Assembly (NCBI RefSeq): GCF_001639725.1
Contig: NZ_LTAW01000005.1
Span: 1 to 64,000 of the forward strand
DNA: 64,000 bases
Direction: 5' to 3'
From: Marinomonas atlantica
GTDB lineage: Bacteria > Pseudomonadota > Gammaproteobacteria > Pseudomonadales > Marinomonadaceae
This document shows positions 34,760 to 42,786 of the stretch, in pieces. The translations under genes and the position numbers were made by a program. Positions within the stretch are counted from its first letter, which is position 1. Every line of letters begins with the position of its first letter. The notes beneath the pieces were generated by a model. It was not told where the DNA came from, searched no databases, and worked only from the letters and a program-made list of their open reading frames with translations.

Positions 34760-36277
34760 TTAGTCGATTGCACCGTCCACGGCACTGTCACTTAAATCAA
34801 TCCAGATGGTTTTAAGCTCAGTGTATTGATCATGGGCATGGATAGAATTGTCGCGACCTCCAAAGCCAGACTGTTTGTAACCACCGAAAGGTGTTGTGAC
34901 ATCCCCTTCACCGAAACAATTGACGGTGACGGTCCCTGCTTTGATCGCTTGGGCGGCCCGAATTGCTTTCTTCGCATTCGCAGTGAAGACTGATGCTGCT
35001 AGACCGTATTCTGTGTCATTGGCTACTTGCAATGCTTCCTCGTAGCTGTTGACTGTGATGACAGACAAGACCGGCCCAAAGATTTCTTCACGAGCCAATT
35101 CGTCTGAGTTTGACACGCCGTCAAAAATCGTTGGTTGGATAAATATCCCATCGATAGTTTCGCCGCCGACAACTACGTTGTAACCGGCTTGTTTGCCTTT
35201 TTCTAGAAAACCGGAGACTTTTTCAAAATGGCCTTTATCGATCATAGCGCCTAACGCATTTTGAGGGTCTAAAGGGTTACCAACTTTCCATTCCCGAGCA
35301 TGTGCTTTGACGCGCGTCATTAAGGCATCTTTTACACCTGATTGAACAATCAGGCGTGAACCTGCAGAACAATTCTCCCCCATGTTCCAGAAGGCCGCGG
35401 CACAAACTTGCTCAGCGACAAAGTCTAGGTCTTCGGCATCGTCTAAAACAATGCACGGGTTCTTGCCACCAAGTTCTAAGACGACTTTCTTCATATTTGA
35501 ATCTGCTGAATAGCGAAGGAAGCGTCGACCGGTTGCGGTGGAGCCGGTGAACGTCACCATGTCTACATCCATGTGCAAACCAAGCGGTTCGCCAACGTCA
35601 GCTCCTCCACCTGTTACGATGTTAAGCACACCACGAGGTATCCCAGCTTCTGCTGCGAGTTCAGCGATACGAAGTGCTGTTAACGATGTTTGAGCAGCAG
35701 GCTTGATCACCATTGAACAACCCGCTGCTAAAGCTGGAGCAATTTTCCAAACCAACATTAGCAGTGGGAAGTTCCAAGGTAAAACAGCACCGACCACACC
35801 GATTGGTTCACGTACGATCATTGAAATAGCATCCGAACCAACCGGTGCAGTTTGGTCATAAATCTTATCGGCCAACTCAGCATGCCAGTTCATAATGTGA
35901 ACGAACTCATCAATGTCTAGGTTTTCACAGTCAGTAATGGGTTTACCTGAATCAAGGCTTTCCATAACGGCCAGTTCATGTCGGTTACGAAGTACCAGCT
36001 TAGACAGTTTAATGAGTATTTCTTTGCGCTCACTTGGATGCAATTTACTCCAACGGCCGTCTTCGAACGCTTCACGAGCTTTATCGACGGCAAAATCTAC
36101 ATCTTCTTTAGCACACGCAGCGATGTTAGCTAAGTGTTCGCCTGTTGCAGGGTTTGTTGTTACAAATGTCTTGCCAGATGCAGCTGGGCGATACTTACCA
36201 TCGATGAATGCCATGGATGGTAATGTTAGAGAGCCAGCAATGGCTTGGTATTCTTGCAAAGTTAATACGTTTGACAT
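34760..36277 (-). CDS. Aldehyde dehydrogenase (BetB/PuuC type)
   Basis: A 505-residue NAD(P)-dependent ALDH: PWNFPLLM, cofactor loop FTGSTATG, general base E in LELGGKNP and nucleophile C in GENCSAGSR, then EEIFGPVLSV and CFGEGDVTTPFGGYKQSG. It resembles gamma-aminobutyraldehyde, betaine aldehyde and 2-oxoglutarate semialdehyde enzymes; the substrate cannot be chosen from sequence. It starts 2 bp after dapA-like stop with GGGAGCC inside that gene's end, so the two are translationally close. Together with the upstream lyase the simplest shared product would be 2-oxoglutarate semialdehyde. Confidence 0.88.
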   Translation of the reverse strand: MSNVLTLQEYQAIAGSLTLPSMAFIDGKYRPAASGKTFVTTNPATGEHLANIAACAKEDVDFAVDKAREAFEDGRWSKLHPSERKEILIKLSKLVLRNRHELAVMESLDSGKPITDCENLDIDEFVHIMNWHAELADKIYDQTAPVGSDAISMIVREPIGVVGAVLPWNFPLLMLVWKIAPALAAGCSMVIKPAAQTSLTALRIAELAAEAGIPRGVLNIVTGGGADVGEPLGLHMDVDMVTFTGSTATGRRFLRYSADSNMKKVVLELGGKNPCIVLDDAEDLDFVAEQVCAAAFWNMGENCSAGSRLIVQSGVKDALMTRVKAHAREWKVGNPLDPQNALGAMIDKGHFEKVSGFLEKGKQAGYNVVVGGETIDGIFIQPTIFDGVSNSDELAREEIFGPVLSVITVNSYEEALQVANDTEYGLAASVFTANAKKAIRAAQAIKAGTVTVNCFGEGDVTTPFGGYKQSGFGGRDNSIHAHDQYTELKTIWIDLSDSAVDGAID

Positions 36278-36279
36278 GC

Positions 36280-37230
36280 TTAGGCTCCCGCTTTTTTGTT
36301 GGCTTTGGCTGTTTGACCCTGCGCTGGTGCTTCTTCTAGAATACTGGCAATGGCCGTTTTCAAGGTACGTACGACTTGTTCCATTTGGCGTTTGTCGTCT
36401 TTGTTAAGATCACGTAGAGGGCTGCGTACAGTTCCTGCAAAGCGGCCATCCATAGTGACACCGTATTTAACGGACTGGATGAATTTTCCACCCTGTTCAA
36501 GAACACGCATTAGCGGCATCATGGCAGACATGATTCGACGGCCTTTGACGAAGTCATTTTCCAAAACACATGCTTGGTATAAAGCGATGTGCTCTTTTGC
36601 AAGGAAGTTAGAACCAGCGCAAACCCAGCTGCGAGCGCCCCATGCAAAAAACTCCAACGCTTGATCATCCATCCCACATGCCGTTTGAATGTGAGGGTAA
36701 TCACGCATCATCATGTGTAATCGGTTAATATCTCCAGAGCTCTCTTTGATGCCGCAGAAGTTTTTAGATTGACCAACGCGGTCAAGAAACTCTTCTTCCA
36801 TATTAACGCCCATACGATCTGGGTAGTTATAAAGCATGATGGGCATGTCGGCTGCACGATCGATAGCGAGCGCATGCAGTGACAGCTCTCGCTGTGTTGG
36901 AAGGGAGTAAGGAGGTGTTGCGACAAGTAGCACATCAGCGCCGCTTTTAGCGCCTGCTTCAGCCAGTTTTAAAGAGGCTTTTGGATCCAAAGACCCTGTG
37001 CCAAAGATGATTTGTGCTTGATCGCCAACGACTTCTTTTGCTTTCGTCAACAACTCAACACGTTCTTCATGACTTTCAACGTAGTATTCACCGGTGGTGC
37101 CACCGATCATTAAACCGTGTACACCTTCGTTCACAAGGTGCTTGACATGTGTTTGGTAGGCGTCAAAGTCAATAGAACTGTCATCTCTAAAAGGGGTAAT
37201 GACAGGTGTATAAATGCCTTCAAATTTCAT
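36280..37230 (-). CDS. DapA-family class I aldolase/deaminase
   Basis: A 316-residue (beta/alpha)8 barrel of the dihydrodipicolinate synthase family. Visible are GGTTGEYY (residues 43-50), the catalytic tyrosine in YNYPDRMG and the Schiff-base lysine in GIKESSGD. A lysine/alanine-rich tail of 20 residues ends it. In catabolic operons with an ALDH, an FAD oxidase and a betaine demethylase, family members act as pyrroline-4-hydroxy-2-carboxylate deaminases or related lyases. It is the first gene of the operon dapA-like, ALDH, FAD, reductase; GAGAGA lies upstream. Confidence 0.82.
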   Translation of the reverse strand: MKFEGIYTPVITPFRDDSSIDFDAYQTHVKHLVNEGVHGLMIGGTTGEYYVESHEERVELLTKAKEVVGDQAQIIFGTGSLDPKASLKLAEAGAKSGADVLLVATPPYSLPTQRELSLHALAIDRAADMPIMLYNYPDRMGVNMEEEFLDRVGQSKNFCGIKESSGDINRLHMMMRDYPHIQTACGMDDQALEFFAWGARSWVCAGSNFLAKEHIALYQACVLENDFVKGRRIMSAMMPLMRVLEQGGKFIQSVKYGVTMDGRFAGTVRSPLRDLNKDDKRQMEQVVRTLKTAIASILEEAPAQGQTAKANKKAGA

Positions 37231-37504
37231 TTTTATCTCTCACTTTAATGTCGATTTATTGCGGGTCAGGCAATGAACTCTTAGGTGTTAAATATTTATT
37301 CGTGATAAAAATATTACTTATTTATTGGCATTACTCACAATCAACCTTTTTTCGGTATCTAGCCTAACTTCTCGTTATCAATTGCAAGTTTTGCTTCTGT
37401 TTATTAAGGGATAAACTCATTTCAGATTTTTTTAGGCTGTTTAGCCATCTGAAAAGTGAAGGTTAATTTCAATTGATAGGCTGGGATTATTTAATTTCTT
37501 TAGT

Positions 37505-37535
37505 CAAAAAAAATGCGACCGTTTGGCCGCATTTT
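37505..37535 (-). terminator. Terminator after the Rieske oxygenase gene
   Basis: On the minus strand AAAATGCGGCC and GGTCGCATTTT pair around AAAC, followed by a T-run. It shows that the oxygenase gene and the dapA-like operon are separate transcripts. The rest of 37231-37504 is AT-rich and holds no gene; the dapA-like promoter must be there. Confidence 0.88.
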
Positions 37536-37556
37536 AAAGATGGGTGTTAATGAGTA

Positions 37557-38765
37557 TTAGCTAAGTCGTTTTTTCATTGTATCGCAGTACCAATCAACAA
37601 ACTGGCAAACACCATTTTCGGCAATATCAGAAAATGGTCCCGGCTTATAAGCGGGAGACTGAACACCTTTAAATGTTTCTTCTACCAATTGTCGATCTTG
37701 ATCGTTAGTAGCAAGCCAAACTTTGGTTAGGTCATCCAGATCATAGTCTTCACCTTCCACAGCGTCTTTTGGTACCAGCCACTTAGTTGTGACCAGTGTC
37801 TCCCCAGAGCTTAAAGGTAGAACGCGGAAGCTAAGTGCATGGTCGCCTAAGAAATGGTTCCAGTTGTTCGGGTACAAGAAATACAGCAGTGCACCAATGT
37901 CTTCTACACCAGAGTTGTCTAGTCGTCCATTGACCGCAGGGTCACCGGACATCGTATAGCTGACAGCTTTGGCAGACAAAGGAATTCGAGTCATACGGAA
38001 AATACCGTCTTCAGCCATTTCTAGTCGGCTAGGTAACCCTGCGGCTTCGCATTTATCCCAATGAGCAACTAGCTCAGGATCCTCATCACCACCAACACCA
38101 GCAACCGATAAGTTTTCTACAAATGAGTTAAGCAATTCTGGATGACTGCCATCACAGTGATAACATTCGCGGTTATTTTCAAAAACAAGTTTCCAGTTAC
38201 CTTTTTCAATGAGGTTTGATTCAAAGGCCACTTTACAGTCATCTAGATTATGAGGAGCCGTAAATCGACCCATAACATCTCTGAATGCCTCAAAATCAGG
38301 TGCTTTATCAGCGACACATACATAGATATAACTATTAATGGTTTCACAATGAACAGCTTGAAGTCCGTGCTCGGAGGTATCGAAATTGTCGCCCATATTA
38401 CCAGCAAAAAGAAGCTTGCCATCTAAGTCGAATGTCCACTTGTGGTAAGGACATACAAGTTTAGCGCTTTTACCTTTCGCATTTTGACAAATACGGGAGC
38501 CGCGATGACGACAGGCATTGTGGAAGGCACGTACTTCACCTTTAGCGCCACGGACAACAACAACAGGGTATTGACCAACTTGAAGCGTGATGTATTCACC
38601 TGGTTTATCAATTTCAAATGTGTGGCCAGCGAAGATCCATTCTTTATGCCAAATTTGCGCTAAGTCCTGTTGGAATACATTTTCGTCGGTATACAGTTCG
38701 CGACTTAGGGCGTGTCTAGGCTTGCGCTCATTGATTAAATCTAAGGTAGTCTTTTGGCTACTCAT
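37557..38765 (-). CDS. Rieske non-heme iron oxygenase, betaine demethylase type (GbcA-like)
   Basis: A 402-residue oxygenase alpha subunit. The Rieske cluster is C-x-H (ACRHRGS) and C-x2-H (VCPYHKW), about 17 residues apart, and the mononuclear iron site has NRECYHCDGSHPELL plus a late aspartate. It belongs with GbcA, stachydrine demethylase Stc2 and carnitine oxygenase CntA, which use a GbcB-type reductase (32163-33272). Start ATG 38765 has CGGAG upstream. It would carry out the first N-demethylation or cleavage of the imported quaternary amine. The exact substrate cannot be decided here. Confidence 0.9.
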   Translation of the reverse strand: MSSQKTTLDLINERKPRHALSRELYTDENVFQQDLAQIWHKEWIFAGHTFEIDKPGEYITLQVGQYPVVVVRGAKGEVRAFHNACRHRGSRICQNAKGKSAKLVCPYHKWTFDLDGKLLFAGNMGDNFDTSEHGLQAVHCETINSYIYVCVADKAPDFEAFRDVMGRFTAPHNLDDCKVAFESNLIEKGNWKLVFENNRECYHCDGSHPELLNSFVENLSVAGVGGDEDPELVAHWDKCEAAGLPSRLEMAEDGIFRMTRIPLSAKAVSYTMSGDPAVNGRLDNSGVEDIGALLYFLYPNNWNHFLGDHALSFRVLPLSSGETLVTTKWLVPKDAVEGEDYDLDDLTKVWLATNDQDRQLVEETFKGVQSPAYKPGPFSDIAENGVCQFVDWYCDTMKKRLS

Positions 38766-39252
38766 TGTTCTACTCCGTAATGTCTGGCATCGGCAGATCA
38801 AAAAAACGCTCAAACAGTATGGCGTTAATTAAAATCTGGTTCCCCCCGATGTGGGCTTTAAGCCTGTTTAAATAAGGCGATGGTGACTGGCAGCGCCATT
38901 GTTAGCTGGTTCCAATTGGATGTCCAAGCCTGAGTTAAAGTTTATGAGTGACCCTAGAAAGGGTAAAGCGACCTTTTTTAAGGACGTTCGAAAACTTCAG
39001 GTTATCAATGCGATTATTGTATTGATTTAAAAAAGTGATTTTTAATACTCTAAATTCTAATGAAATTAATGGTTTAGAGTTGATTAAAGGGGCTTTTAGA
39101 GATTGATTTAGGGTCTTATTTGATGAATTTTTAAATATAAAATCTGGTTTTATCTTCGAATTAAGAATTGACTTTTATCAAGTCTTATTATTAATTTGCC
39201 CTTCTTAGGGTTTAAAGAACCAATCAAGTTTAATGTTAAGGACGTGTACTTT
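38766..39252. other. Intergenic region between divergent genes
   Basis: About 490 bp between the Rieske gene and the PrpD-family gene, which point away from each other. The sequence becomes very AT-rich from about 39000. It must hold both promoters. I see no gene, RNA or clear operator. Confidence 0.55.
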
Positions 39253-40590
39253 ATGTCTAAATTCTTTGATTTTGTTAATGGCTTTAATTTTAAAGACGCA
39301 CCTATTTCAACCCAATTTTTAATTAAAAATTCGTTATTAGATATTATAGGTGTTATCGCAGCGGCAAAGGATAACAACACTAATGTTAAACTTCGAAACT
39401 TTGTTTTAGAGCAATATCCAAAAGGGGATTTTGGCGCAAGAATCTTATTTGATGGACGCGTTATTTCACCACTTGGTGCAGCGTGGACAGGAGGTTTTGC
39501 TGCGGACAGTTTGGATGCTCATGAAGGACACTTTTTATCAAAGGGCCACGCTGGAGCAACAGTTGTTCCGGGATTGCTATCATTAATTGACGCCTATAAG
39601 GAGGGCGGTAAATCGGTATCAGGTGAAGAGTTTTTAAGCCTTTTAACCATTGCTTACGAAACCTCTTTACGAGCGGGTGTTGCACTTATGAACAGTGCCA
39701 GCGATTATCATGCATCAGGTGCATTTTCAGGTGTCGGCTTGGTTGCCGCTGGCGCTCGTGCGTTAAATTTTAAGCAAGATGCTTTGTTTCATGCATTGGG
39801 TATTGCGGAATATTTTGCGCCTCGTTGCCCCATGATGCGTTTGGTCGATCATCCTACCAATTTACGTGATGCCCATGGCGCGGGAGCATTTTCTGGAATG
39901 AATGCCTTAATGATGGCAAAGAACGGCGTTACTGGTGCACCAGCTGATCTCATTTTTGCTGAATCTTCAGCGTCTGCATGGCGAACGTTATGGACAGAGT
40001 GGGAGATCGATAATCAATATTTTAAGCCTTGGCCCGTATGTCGCTGGGCACAACCAGCATTAACCGCAGTTGAAGCAATGCTCGAATTGGACGCTAATAT
40101 TCAAGAGCCTAATATAGAATCCATTACGATCAAAACGTTCCATGAATCGATGCGTTTGCAAGGGCATCAACCCAGCAATGCAGATGAAGCCCAATATGGT
40201 TTGGCATTTCCTGTTGCAGCCATGATTTGTCATGGCCAATTAGGGCCGAAACAAGTAAGTGACGAAGCCGTTTTTGACGAAAGAGTATTAGCACTTTGCT
40301 CGCGCATTCACATCGTTGAATCCGAAGAGTTATCTAATCGCTTTCCAGCTGAAATCTTGTCGATAGTAGAGATTACGCTAAGCGATGGTGCAGTAATTAA
40401 GAGCCCTATTAGCCAAGCAAAAGGTGATCCTAATACGGCGATGACGAAAGAAGATATAATTCAGAAATTTGTCCAATACACGTCGCCAGTGATGACTGTC
40501 GATCTGCAAAACGCTTTGATCGAAGAAGTATACAGTTTGGAGCAACGGCCAGATGTATCACGTTTATTGGATTTGATTACAGGTAACTGA
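39253..40590 (+). CDS. MmgE/PrpD-family protein
   Basis: A 445-residue protein of the MmgE/PrpD fold, which includes 2-methylcitrate dehydratase, cis-aconitate decarboxylase and many enzymes of unknown substrate. Family landmarks are AADSLDAHEGHFLSKGHAGA (residues about 85-105), ASGAFSGVGLVAAGARAL and the KPWPVCRWAQPALTA stretch. AAGGA lies before ATG 39253. It is not next to prpBC, so methylcitrate metabolism is unlikely; the site next to the betaine cluster suggests a related dicarboxylate or hydroxy acid. Confidence 0.82.
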   Translation: MSKFFDFVNGFNFKDAPISTQFLIKNSLLDIIGVIAAAKDNNTNVKLRNFVLEQYPKGDFGARILFDGRVISPLGAAWTGGFAADSLDAHEGHFLSKGHAGATVVPGLLSLIDAYKEGGKSVSGEEFLSLLTIAYETSLRAGVALMNSASDYHASGAFSGVGLVAAGARALNFKQDALFHALGIAEYFAPRCPMMRLVDHPTNLRDAHGAGAFSGMNALMMAKNGVTGAPADLIFAESSASAWRTLWTEWEIDNQYFKPWPVCRWAQPALTAVEAMLELDANIQEPNIESITIKTFHESMRLQGHQPSNADEAQYGLAFPVAAMICHGQLGPKQVSDEAVFDERVLALCSRIHIVESEELSNRFPAEILSIVEITLSDGAVIKSPISQAKGDPNTAMTKEDIIQKFVQYTSPVMTVDLQNALIEEVYSLEQRPDVSRLLDLITGN

Positions 40591-40835
40591 TTAGGTTTAA
40601 AGAATTCCTATGACTTAGTGAAAAGAGGTCATTAGGTACCAAGTGATGTCGTCTCGTTAAGTATAAGCAACGGCATTGAGCAATCGTAAATGGGGGGAGT
40701 GCTCAATTGCTAGGATGGTATGTGCCTCTCATACTTTTTCTTAGCTTAACTGGACCATCCGCTTAGGGAAATGTATATGACTCAAAATCGTCATATACAT
40801 TTCCCTTTTTCATATTGCTAGGGAGTATGTGTTGT

Positions 40836-41774
40836 ATGGATGTTATTGAGCATATGCTCAGTTCCGGACGGCTAGCGCTGGACTTAGCGTTATACGTAAT
40901 GTTGCCTATTACCGTGATTATGGGCAGCATTATGATGGTATTTGACCATCGTGGCGTGCTTAAGTGGTTATCGGATTTATTAACACCTATCTCCAACCTG
41001 TTTGGGGCTTCGGGATTAAGCTTAATTGCCTTATCTAAAATGCTATTTGTTAGTTCTATCGCACCACTGCCAACGCTGAATAAACTCGATATACAGGAGC
41101 GTGATAACCGTAAACTGGCCGCCTCACTGGCGCTAGTGCTGACAGCGACTCAAGGCAATGTGTCTTTTCCAATGATTGCTTACGGCTTAGATTTTGGTGT
41201 TCTGCTTGCCTCTTCAATTATTGGTGGTGTGTTGGCGTCTGCCATCACTTATTACCTATTTGCTGCCAAGCTTAGCAGTGACTTTCAGAAGAATACACCT
41301 GACTGTTCGGCGCCAATATCTAGGCCTCGAAAGACGGTCGTTCAATCTCTTTCCGAAGGCGGCATGGAAGGTATGAAAATAGCCGTCAATATGATCCCCA
41401 TGTTAACGGTGACGTTATTTTTATTGGCCGTGTTAAAGGAATTGAATGCGATTCAATGGCTCACCGAATGTTTATCTCCGGCATTCTCTGCTAATGGGCT
41501 GCCAAGCTCTGCGGCGTTACCTGTGATTACTAAGTATATTGCAGGAGGAACCGCTTATATGGGCGTAATGATTGATCTAATAGAGCAGGGAAGCATGACT
41601 GTTAGAGATATTAACATCATTGCAGGATTAGCGAGCAACCCCGTTGATTTGGTTGGGGTTGCGGTTTTTTCCGCTATTGGTCCACGTATAGGTAAGATAT
41701 TTCGATATGCGATAATGGGGGCCGTAATAGGGCTAATAGCGCGGGCACTGATCCATATCTACTGGTTTAGTTAG
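40836..41774 (+). CDS. Nucleoside recognition (Gate) domain membrane protein
   Basis: A 312-residue protein with about eight helices and two Gate-type halves, each with a polar motif (LPITVIMGSIMMVFDHRGVLKWL, and NMIPMLTVTLFLLAVLKELNAIQWL). This is the YjiG/YjiH and spore-maturation (SpmA/B) superfamily, proposed to be transporters. ATG 40836 has GGGAG 12 bp upstream. It follows the PrpD gene by 245 bp and may move its substrate. Convergent with the fRMsr gene, with 4 bp between stops. Confidence 0.78.
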   Translation: MDVIEHMLSSGRLALDLALYVMLPITVIMGSIMMVFDHRGVLKWLSDLLTPISNLFGASGLSLIALSKMLFVSSIAPLPTLNKLDIQERDNRKLAASLALVLTATQGNVSFPMIAYGLDFGVLLASSIIGGVLASAITYYLFAAKLSSDFQKNTPDCSAPISRPRKTVVQSLSEGGMEGMKIAVNMIPMLTVTLFLLAVLKELNAIQWLTECLSPAFSANGLPSSAALPVITKYIAGGTAYMGVMIDLIEQGSMTVRDINIIAGLASNPVDLVGVAVFSAIGPRIGKIFRYAIMGAVIGLIARALIHIYWFS

Positions 41775-41778
41775 ATTT

Positions 41779-42282
41779 CTACGATAGCTGCCAAGACCAA
41801 TCGCAGGACTGTATAAACGTATTGACCAGTTGCTCAATGCCTTGTTGGTCGTCTTCGCTAAAGCGATGAGTTTTTGGGCTGTCGATATCAAATACGGCTT
41901 TAATATTGCCGTCCACAAGGATAGGAACAACCAATTCCGCGTTCGATTCTGCATCACAGGCTATGTGATCCGAAATGGCGTGCACATCATCAACTCGTTG
42001 TGTGGTTTGTGTTCTTGCTGCCGCGCCGCACACGCCTCGACTAAAGGGGATTCGTGTACAAGCGACTTTACCTACATAAGGTCCTAATACCAGCTCGTTA
42101 TTACGAACAAAGTAAAATCCCGCCCAATTAAAGTCAGGTAAGGTCTGCATAATAAAAGCAGAGAACTGCGCTGCATTGCAGATCAGGTCGTGTTCACCGC
42201 TTAATAAAGCATTTAGCTGCTCATTCAGTGCTTTATAAAACGCTGCTTTAGGAAGAGATGGGTTGGTTTCAATTGAATACAT
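41779..42282 (-). CDS. msrC: Free methionine-(R)-sulfoxide reductase
   Basis: A 167-residue GAF-domain enzyme that reduces free L-methionine-(R)-sulfoxide with thioredoxin. The three catalytic cysteines are in GKVACTRIPF, RGVCGAA and DHIACDAES, and the substrate pocket in WAGFYFVRNNELVLGPYVGK and VVPILVDG is intact. It is a single-gene unit with its start at 42282 facing the small exported protein gene. Confidence 0.93.
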   Translation of the reverse strand: MYSIETNPSLPKAAFYKALNEQLNALLSGEHDLICNAAQFSAFIMQTLPDFNWAGFYFVRNNELVLGPYVGKVACTRIPFSRGVCGAAARTQTTQRVDDVHAISDHIACDAESNAELVVPILVDGNIKAVFDIDSPKTHRFSEDDQQGIEQLVNTFIQSCDWSWQLS

Positions 42283-42422
42283 ACTGTCTCGACTCTGTGA
42301 TCGTTTCTATTAGGGGTTATATTTTAGCATGACGACTTAACGCTCTCTGTCATTTTGTTCCATTCTCTAAGGGCGGTCATTATGATTTAATAGAGGTGTT
42401 TATAATTTTGTCTGAGGTAGCT

Positions 42423-42695
42423 ATGGCGAAACCACTTGTTTCACAATTTGTTAAAATGGCTTTTGCTGGATTACTAGTTTCAGGCGCCAGCATTGCTTCC
42501 GCTCAGGTGGTAGATGATTGTACGCCTCGACTTGAGAAGTATTTAGATACCTTACGTAAGAACGTTGCCTCGGAGCATATATCTCCTCGCCAAAAAGAGG
42601 CGTCTCAGAAGCTGATCGATAAGGCGGCTCGTTTAAGAGCTAACACAGAGTACACTTACACAGATTGTGCTGTATTTGATAAATTACTGTTCTAA
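42423..42695 (+). CDS. Small exported protein with two cysteines
   Basis: A 90-residue protein with a clear signal peptide (cleavage after ASIASA) and a mature part of about 62 residues that is helical and charged, with Cys near each end (DDCTPRLEKYL and TDCAVFDKLLF) that could form a disulphide. I do not recognise the family. GAGGT precedes ATG 42423, which is preferred over an upstream in-frame TTG because it begins the signal peptide. A bidirectional terminator follows. Confidence 0.75.
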   Translation: MAKPLVSQFVKMAFAGLLVSGASIASAQVVDDCTPRLEKYLDTLRKNVASEHISPRQKEASQKLIDKAARLRANTEYTYTDCAVFDKLLF

Positions 42696-42712
42696 TTTAC
42701 ATTATCTATCAT

Positions 42713-42754
42713 AAAAAAGCTGGACTAGGTTTTGTTCCCAAGGCCAGCTTTTTT
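42713..42754. terminator. Bidirectional terminator between convergent genes
   Basis: AAAAAAGCTGG and CCAGCTTTTTT form an 11-bp stem with a 20-nt loop; A- and T-runs on both sides serve the small exported protein and the EAL gene. Confidence 0.85.
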
Positions 42755-42786
42755 ATATCTGAACATAGGGCTGACCCTATCCTAGG

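Noticed and set aside
39253..40590. prpD, 2-methylcitrate dehydratase
   Set aside because: The fold fits, but there is no prpB/prpC nearby and the family has many other activities, so no gene symbol was given.
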